This document shows positions 6,274 to 9,457 of a stretch of 9,457 bases of DNA, one piece after another. The notes under the pieces were generated by a model. That model did not search any database. It was given only the letters and a program-made list of their open reading frames with translations, and had not been told where the DNA came from. Position numbers and translations under genes: made by a program. Position 1 is the stretch's first letter; each line of letters begins with the position of its first letter. This DNA comes from GCA-2732805 sp964516605 (GTDB lineage Bacteria > Pseudomonadota > Gammaproteobacteria > Coxiellales > Coxiellaceae): contig CAZFAA010000069.1 in assembly GCA_964516605.1 (NCBI GenBank), positions 1 through 9,457 on the forward strand. Direction: 5' to 3'.

Positions 6274-7266
6274 ATGACAACAAATCACTTCAAGTCCATT
6301 CCTATTAAAGTAGAAAGCGGCTCTAAATATATAACAGAGCAGGGCTTTACAGCTGTTAAAGACGGAATGAAAAGCCGTAAGCCTCCAGAAGGTGAGCTAT
6401 TGCCTAAGCCGCCCTGGCTGCGCGTTCGTTTGAGTGCGGATCCTGGTTACGAAAAAACACGTGATATTGTGAACAGTCATCGCTTGTCCACCGTCTGTCA
6501 AGAATCCAAGTGTCCGAATATCAGTGAATGTTGGTCGCACGGTACTGCAACGATTATGTTGATGGGCTCTGTGTGCACACGTGCTTGTAAATTTTGTGCG
6601 GTAGATACTGGTAATCCCCGTGGTTGGCTGGATCCTGAAGAGCCATTGAATGCAGCCAAATCAGTACAATTAATGGGTCTTAAGTATGTGGTTTTAACGT
6701 CCGTAGATCGTGATGATTTAGCGGATTTTGGGGCAGGTCAGTACGCAGCCTCTGTACGAGAGATCAAGAAATTATGCCCGACTACTAAAGTCGAAGCGCT
6801 GACGCCTGATTTCCAAGGGCGTGAGTCGTGTATTGAATTACTGTTGGATAGTGGTGTAGATGTATTTGCACAAAATGTGGAAACAGTTGAGCGTTTAACC
6901 TATGCAGTACGTGATCCACGTGCTGGTTATCAGCAGACTCTAGATGTGTTACGTCATGCAAAACGCTATCGTCGTGATGTCATCACTAAAACCAGTTTGA
7001 TGTTAGGGTTGGGTGAGACATCTGAGGAAATTTTGCATACTTTGCGTGATTTGCGTGCTGCTGAGGTTGATGTGGTGACATTGGGTCAGTATATGCAGCC
7101 AACACGTAATCACTTGCCTGTCATTCGTTATGTCACACCGGATGAATTTAAACAGTATCGTGAAGCAGGATTGCAATTGGGTTTTCTTGAAGTCGCTTCA
7201 GGTCCCTTGGTGCGTTCTAGTTACCGCGCGGATCGTATTTTCACCGATGATAATCTCGGCCTATAG
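6274..7266 (+). CDS. lipA: Lipoyl synthase (LipA)
   Basis: A radical-SAM enzyme that inserts two sulfur atoms into octanoyl groups on carrier domains of 2-oxoacid dehydrogenases and GcvH. The 330-aa length is typical. It shows the auxiliary cluster motif C-x4-C-x5-C (Cys75, 80, 86, in VCQESKCPNISEC), the radical-SAM motif C-x3-C-x2-C (Cys101, 105, 108, in CTRACKFC), VVLTSVDRDDL (139-149), VEALTPDF (173-180), TKTSLMLGLGET (238-249), LGQYMQPTRNHLP (270-282) and the C-terminal RSSY (314-317), whose serine ligates the auxiliary cluster. ATG 6274 is preferred over the next Met (6367) because the segment SIPIKVESGSKYITEQGF is like the N-terminus of related enzymes. There is no clear Shine-Dalgarno at normal distance; AAGGG at 6254-6258 is 15 bases away. 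lipB is not adjacent. Confidence 0.97.
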   Translation: MTTNHFKSIPIKVESGSKYITEQGFTAVKDGMKSRKPPEGELLPKPPWLRVRLSADPGYEKTRDIVNSHRLSTVCQESKCPNISECWSHGTATIMLMGSVCTRACKFCAVDTGNPRGWLDPEEPLNAAKSVQLMGLKYVVLTSVDRDDLADFGAGQYAASVREIKKLCPTTKVEALTPDFQGRESCIELLLDSGVDVFAQNVETVERLTYAVRDPRAGYQQTLDVLRHAKRYRRDVITKTSLMLGLGETSEEILHTLRDLRAAEVDVVTLGQYMQPTRNHLPVIRYVTPDEFKQYREAGLQLGFLEVASGPLVRSSYRADRIFTDDNLGL

Positions 7267-7288
7267 CGCTGTATGCTGCAGAGCTGCT

Positions 7289-7321
7289 CTGTAACATAAT
7301 AGTCACATTTCTGTAACATCT
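7289..7321 (+). promoter_or_regulatory. Pho box (PhoB-binding site), three direct repeats
   Basis: Three 7-mers lie exactly 11 bp apart: CTGTAAC (7289-7295), TAGTCAC (7300-7306) and CTGTAAC (7311-7317). Each is followed by an AT-rich 4-mer (ATAA, ATTT, ATCT). This is the architecture of the E. coli Pho box, built from CTGTCAT-like 7-mers with 4-bp A/T-rich spacers. The site precedes a phosphate:H+ symporter family gene, the type of target expected. PhoB itself is not in the window. Confidence 0.72.
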
Positions 7322-7338
7322 ACTTGTTAGAGTGCCAC

Positions 7339-7344
7339 TACAAT
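7339..7344 (+). promoter_or_regulatory. -10 element for the phosphate symporter gene
   Basis: TACAAT matches 5 of 6 bases of TATAAT and lies about 21 bases after the last Pho 7-mer, which would occupy the -35 position, as at PhoB-activated promoters. There is no good -35 hexamer of its own. Transcription would begin near 7351, giving a leader of about 18 bases that includes the GGAG ribosome-binding site. Confidence 0.5.
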
Positions 7345-7368
7345 CGTGATTTATTAATGGAGAGCTTT

Positions 7369-8712
7369 ATGACGCCAGCTTCTTTTGAGGCCTCTTTGAA
7401 AGAACAAGATGAGTCACAAGTGAATCGATATCACTGGCGCATTGTGTTTACAGCAGGAACTGGATTTTTTACAGATGCCTATGATCTTTTTATTATTGGT
7501 GTTGTTACAGCGATTCTCTCCCCGATTTGGCATTTATCGGTTGATCAAAAATCTGTTTTAAATGGCGCATCGTTGATTGCTGCTGCGATCGGCGCAGTAT
7601 TTTTTGGTTTTTTATCTGATCGACTTGGACGTAAAAAATTATACGGCCTTGAGGCGCTTATATTAGTAATAGGCGCAATTTGGTCGGCTTGTGCTATGTC
7701 CTTTATATCCCTTTTGTGTGCACGTATTTTGGTGGGTCTTGGTATTGGTGGTGATTATCCATCGAGTGCGACGGTGGCCAGTGAAAGTGCCAACCGTAAA
7801 AATCGCGGTTTTTTAGTATTGCTCGTTTTTGCAATGCAAGCATTGGGCTTGACGGTAGGACCATTGATTGCCTCCTTGCTATTAGGTTTGCATGTTCCCC
7901 ATGATATTGTATGGCGTATTTTATTAGGTCTTGGAGCTATTCCAGCTGCTTCTGTTATTTATTTACGTCGAACAATTAAAGAAAGCAGCCGCTTTTTGAT
8001 GACTAAAAAAGCTCCGTTGGAGGTGGGTCGTGTAGTACATGATTTGATTGATGATAAAGATGATTTAGCGGTACCGCGTGGTTTTAAGAGGCAGAGTTTA
8101 TTGAAGAAGAAATGGCTCTTGTACATGTTTGGTACGGCCGGTTCGTGGTTTTTAATGGATGTGGCGTTGTATGGTAATGGTGTATCCAATACGATGATTT
8201 TATCAAGTTTGAATCCATCCTCTGATTTGTTAGCTCATACTTTATTGTCAGTGCTTATTTTCCTCGTATTTGCTGTTCCAGGTTATTTTTTATCGGCACG
8301 TTATATTGATCGTATTGGACGCAAGCCAATTCAGTATATGGGCTTTTTTGTCATGGGTGTTACGTATGCTGTAATTGCTATCCCCAGTGTGATGAGCATG
8401 ATTCCATTATTTATTGCTGTGTATGGTTTGAGTTATTTGTTTATTAACTTTGGACCTAATGCGACTACATTTTTAATTCCAGCTGAGGTGTATCCGACCT
8501 CGATTCGTGCTAAAGCACATGGCATTTCTGCTGCTATTGGTAAATGTGGTGCTTTTGTCGGAGCATTTACATTGCCCATTTTGCTTAATGCCAAAGGTGT
8601 TAGTATAGTGATGTTAATGATGGCAATTGTTTCTTTTTTAGGTATTGTGACCACATTTTTTTTGCCTGAGATGAAGAATGTATCCTTGGATGAGTTGGAA
8701 GAAGTGCATTAA
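7369..8712 (+). CDS. MFS transporter, phosphate:H+ symporter (Pht1/PHO84-like) family
   Basis: A 447-aa major-facilitator protein with about twelve membrane segments, likely importing inorganic phosphate with protons across the inner membrane. It carries the phosphate symporter signatures known from plant Pht1 and fungal PHO84 proteins: GFFTDAYDLF (32-41), LGIGGDYP..SAT (124-135), FAMQ (154-157), SWFLMDVALYG (259-269), DRIGRKPIQYMGFF (314-327) and NFGPNATTFLIPAE (360-373) followed by AHGISAAIGK (383-392). The general MFS loop DRLGRKK is at 84-90. Acidic and polar residues tied to phosphate and proton binding in this family (Asp36, Asp129/Tyr130, Gln157, Trp260, Asp264, Asn360) are all present. 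ATG 7369 is chosen because GGAG (7359-7362) sits six bases upstream; ATG 7357 and TTG 7324 lack a site. The Pho box upstream supports the substrate. Another organic-ion substrate cannot be excluded. Confidence 0.88.
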   Translation: MTPASFEASLKEQDESQVNRYHWRIVFTAGTGFFTDAYDLFIIGVVTAILSPIWHLSVDQKSVLNGASLIAAAIGAVFFGFLSDRLGRKKLYGLEALILVIGAIWSACAMSFISLLCARILVGLGIGGDYPSSATVASESANRKNRGFLVLLVFAMQALGLTVGPLIASLLLGLHVPHDIVWRILLGLGAIPAASVIYLRRTIKESSRFLMTKKAPLEVGRVVHDLIDDKDDLAVPRGFKRQSLLKKKWLLYMFGTAGSWFLMDVALYGNGVSNTMILSSLNPSSDLLAHTLLSVLIFLVFAVPGYFLSARYIDRIGRKPIQYMGFFVMGVTYAVIAIPSVMSMIPLFIAVYGLSYLFINFGPNATTFLIPAEVYPTSIRAKAHGISAAIGKCGAFVGAFTLPILLNAKGVSIVMLMMAIVSFLGIVTTFFLPEMKNVSLDELEEVH

Positions 8713-8748
8713 CGCACCCGCGCAATTTGTTTTATTTACGCTTTCTAT

Positions 8749-9456
8749 TTAGCTAAATTTGTTTTGCACTGCGTCAGTGCAGTCAGCCTGTAGTGGCAAA
8801 TTCTCTCCACTCCCAAAAAGAGAAGGTGAAGGTGGTGCTGTAATAGCTAATATTTTTCTCTTTTTCTCTTTAGGAACAGCTTCTATTGGAGCGGGATTCT
8901 TTTCATCAGGACATTTAGGGTGCTGGGGTTTGTATGTTTCTAAACAGCCCCTAATAGTAGTTATCAATTCTAAATCAGGATCAGAATGAGCATTAGAAAA
9001 AATTTTACAACAATTTTCCATAGCAGCATTAAGTAAGTGTAGTTGTTGATTTATAAAACCGTTACGCGAAGGGCTTAATAAATAAACACCCAAGCATTCT
9101 AATTGCTTCAGTATGAGCGACTTTATAGACCTTGCATCCTGTTTTTCAAAATCAGCTATGTTAGGTACGATAAGCGCAATTAATAATGCTGTGTATTTAT
9201 TAATGTTAGGGTTGTCTTCTCGTTTAGCAATAGCCATGAGTGCATTGAAAAAAACCTCATACTTTTGCTCAGTGTAATTAAACTTTGAATCCCACCCAAT
9301 CAGAGACTGTAATAAGTTTGGATTTGATAGTGTTGCGAGCTGTTTTAAGTAATTTATCCCATATCTTATTAAGTAGCTCGATATACAATGAAAGCGACCA
9401 AAACCCGTGAACTCATTTAATTTATCCAGTTCTTTTTCTGGAATGGGTGTTAGCAT
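8749..9456 (-). CDS. Hypothetical protein, possibly 5'-incomplete at window edge
   Basis: I do not recognise this protein; 235 aa are visible. An ATG lies at 9456-9454, one base from the window edge, so the true start may be further upstream and no ribosome-binding site can be checked. Residues 1 to about 175 look mainly helical, with leucine-rich stretches (for example 36-52, 68-78, 88-99, 111-127, 137-151) and no clear signal peptide or membrane span. The tail from about 176 changes character. It is proline-, lysine- and glutamate-rich, holds a basic cluster KEKKRK (196-201) and PPSPS (208-212), and looks disordered. A helical body with a charged flexible C-terminus would fit a secreted effector in an intracellular bacterium, but nothing here proves that. 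It converges on the phosphate symporter gene with a 36-bp gap. Confidence 0.65.
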   Translation of the reverse strand: MLTPIPEKELDKLNEFTGFGRFHCISSYLIRYGINYLKQLATLSNPNLLQSLIGWDSKFNYTEQKYEVFFNALMAIAKREDNPNINKYTALLIALIVPNIADFEKQDARSIKSLILKQLECLGVYLLSPSRNGFINQQLHLLNAAMENCCKIFSNAHSDPDLELITTIRGCLETYKPQHPKCPDEKNPAPIEAVPKEKKRKILAITAPPSPSLFGSGENLPLQADCTDAVQNKFS

Positions 9457-9457
9457 A

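Noticed and set aside
7278..7292. gcagag-ctg-ctctgt inverted repeat after lipA
   Set aside because: A short hairpin without a T-run that overlaps the first Pho 7-mer. It could be a weak attenuator, but there is not enough to call a terminator or operator.
8704..8781. Small hairpins gtgc/gcac (8704-8717) and tgcactg/cagtgca (8765-8781) at the convergent junction
   Set aside because: Neither is followed by a T-run on either strand, and the second lies inside the - strand coding sequence.
8759..8989. 76-aa + strand reading frame
   Set aside because: It is antisense to the longer - strand gene, has no ribosome-binding site and no recognisable features.

Overview
The window comes from a gammaproteobacterium with a moderately AT-rich chromosome. 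LipA and the general protein style resemble the Legionella/Coxiella group (order Legionellales). That placement is inferred from remembered protein similarity, not from a search. No phage, IS or CRISPR genes are visible. Most of the window is ordinary housekeeping DNA, interrupted by two tandem-repeat arrays.

Layout: (1) 1-423 has no convincing gene. It holds a hairpin-rich direct repeat with a 188-bp period and then the leader of the folate genes. (2) 424-4189 is a folate cluster: folB, then a fused folK-folP one base later, then pabC, all on the + strand. folC faces them on the - strand and overlaps the 3' end of pabC by 66 bp. Together they cover dihydroneopterin aldolase, HPPK, dihydropteroate synthase, 4-aminobenzoate formation and folate glutamylation. 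folE, folA and pabA/pabB are not in the window. (3) 4213-4327 is a - strand tRNA-Arg(ACG) gene with its own terminator. On its 5' side lie two identical 204-bp units plus a 23-bp remnant; each unit carries the first 19 nt of the tRNA. (4) 4918-6187 holds a YfcA-like TauE/SafE membrane permease and a small predicted exported four-cysteine protein ending at a strong terminator. (5) 6236-7266 is lipA with a near-consensus promoter so close that the mRNA would be nearly leaderless. (6) 7289-8712 is a transporter of the phosphate:H+ symporter (Pht1/PHO84) family behind a three-unit Pho-box-like sequence, which suggests PhoB control under phosphate starvation. (7) 8749 to the right edge is an unrecognised - strand protein that may continue beyond the window.

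The points most worth following are the tRNA-Arg 5'-end repeat array, which resembles a mirror image of the E. coli tyrT/rtT repeats; a second array of similar design at the left edge; and the Pho-box/phosphate-symporter pairing. No wholly new multi-gene system is evident.
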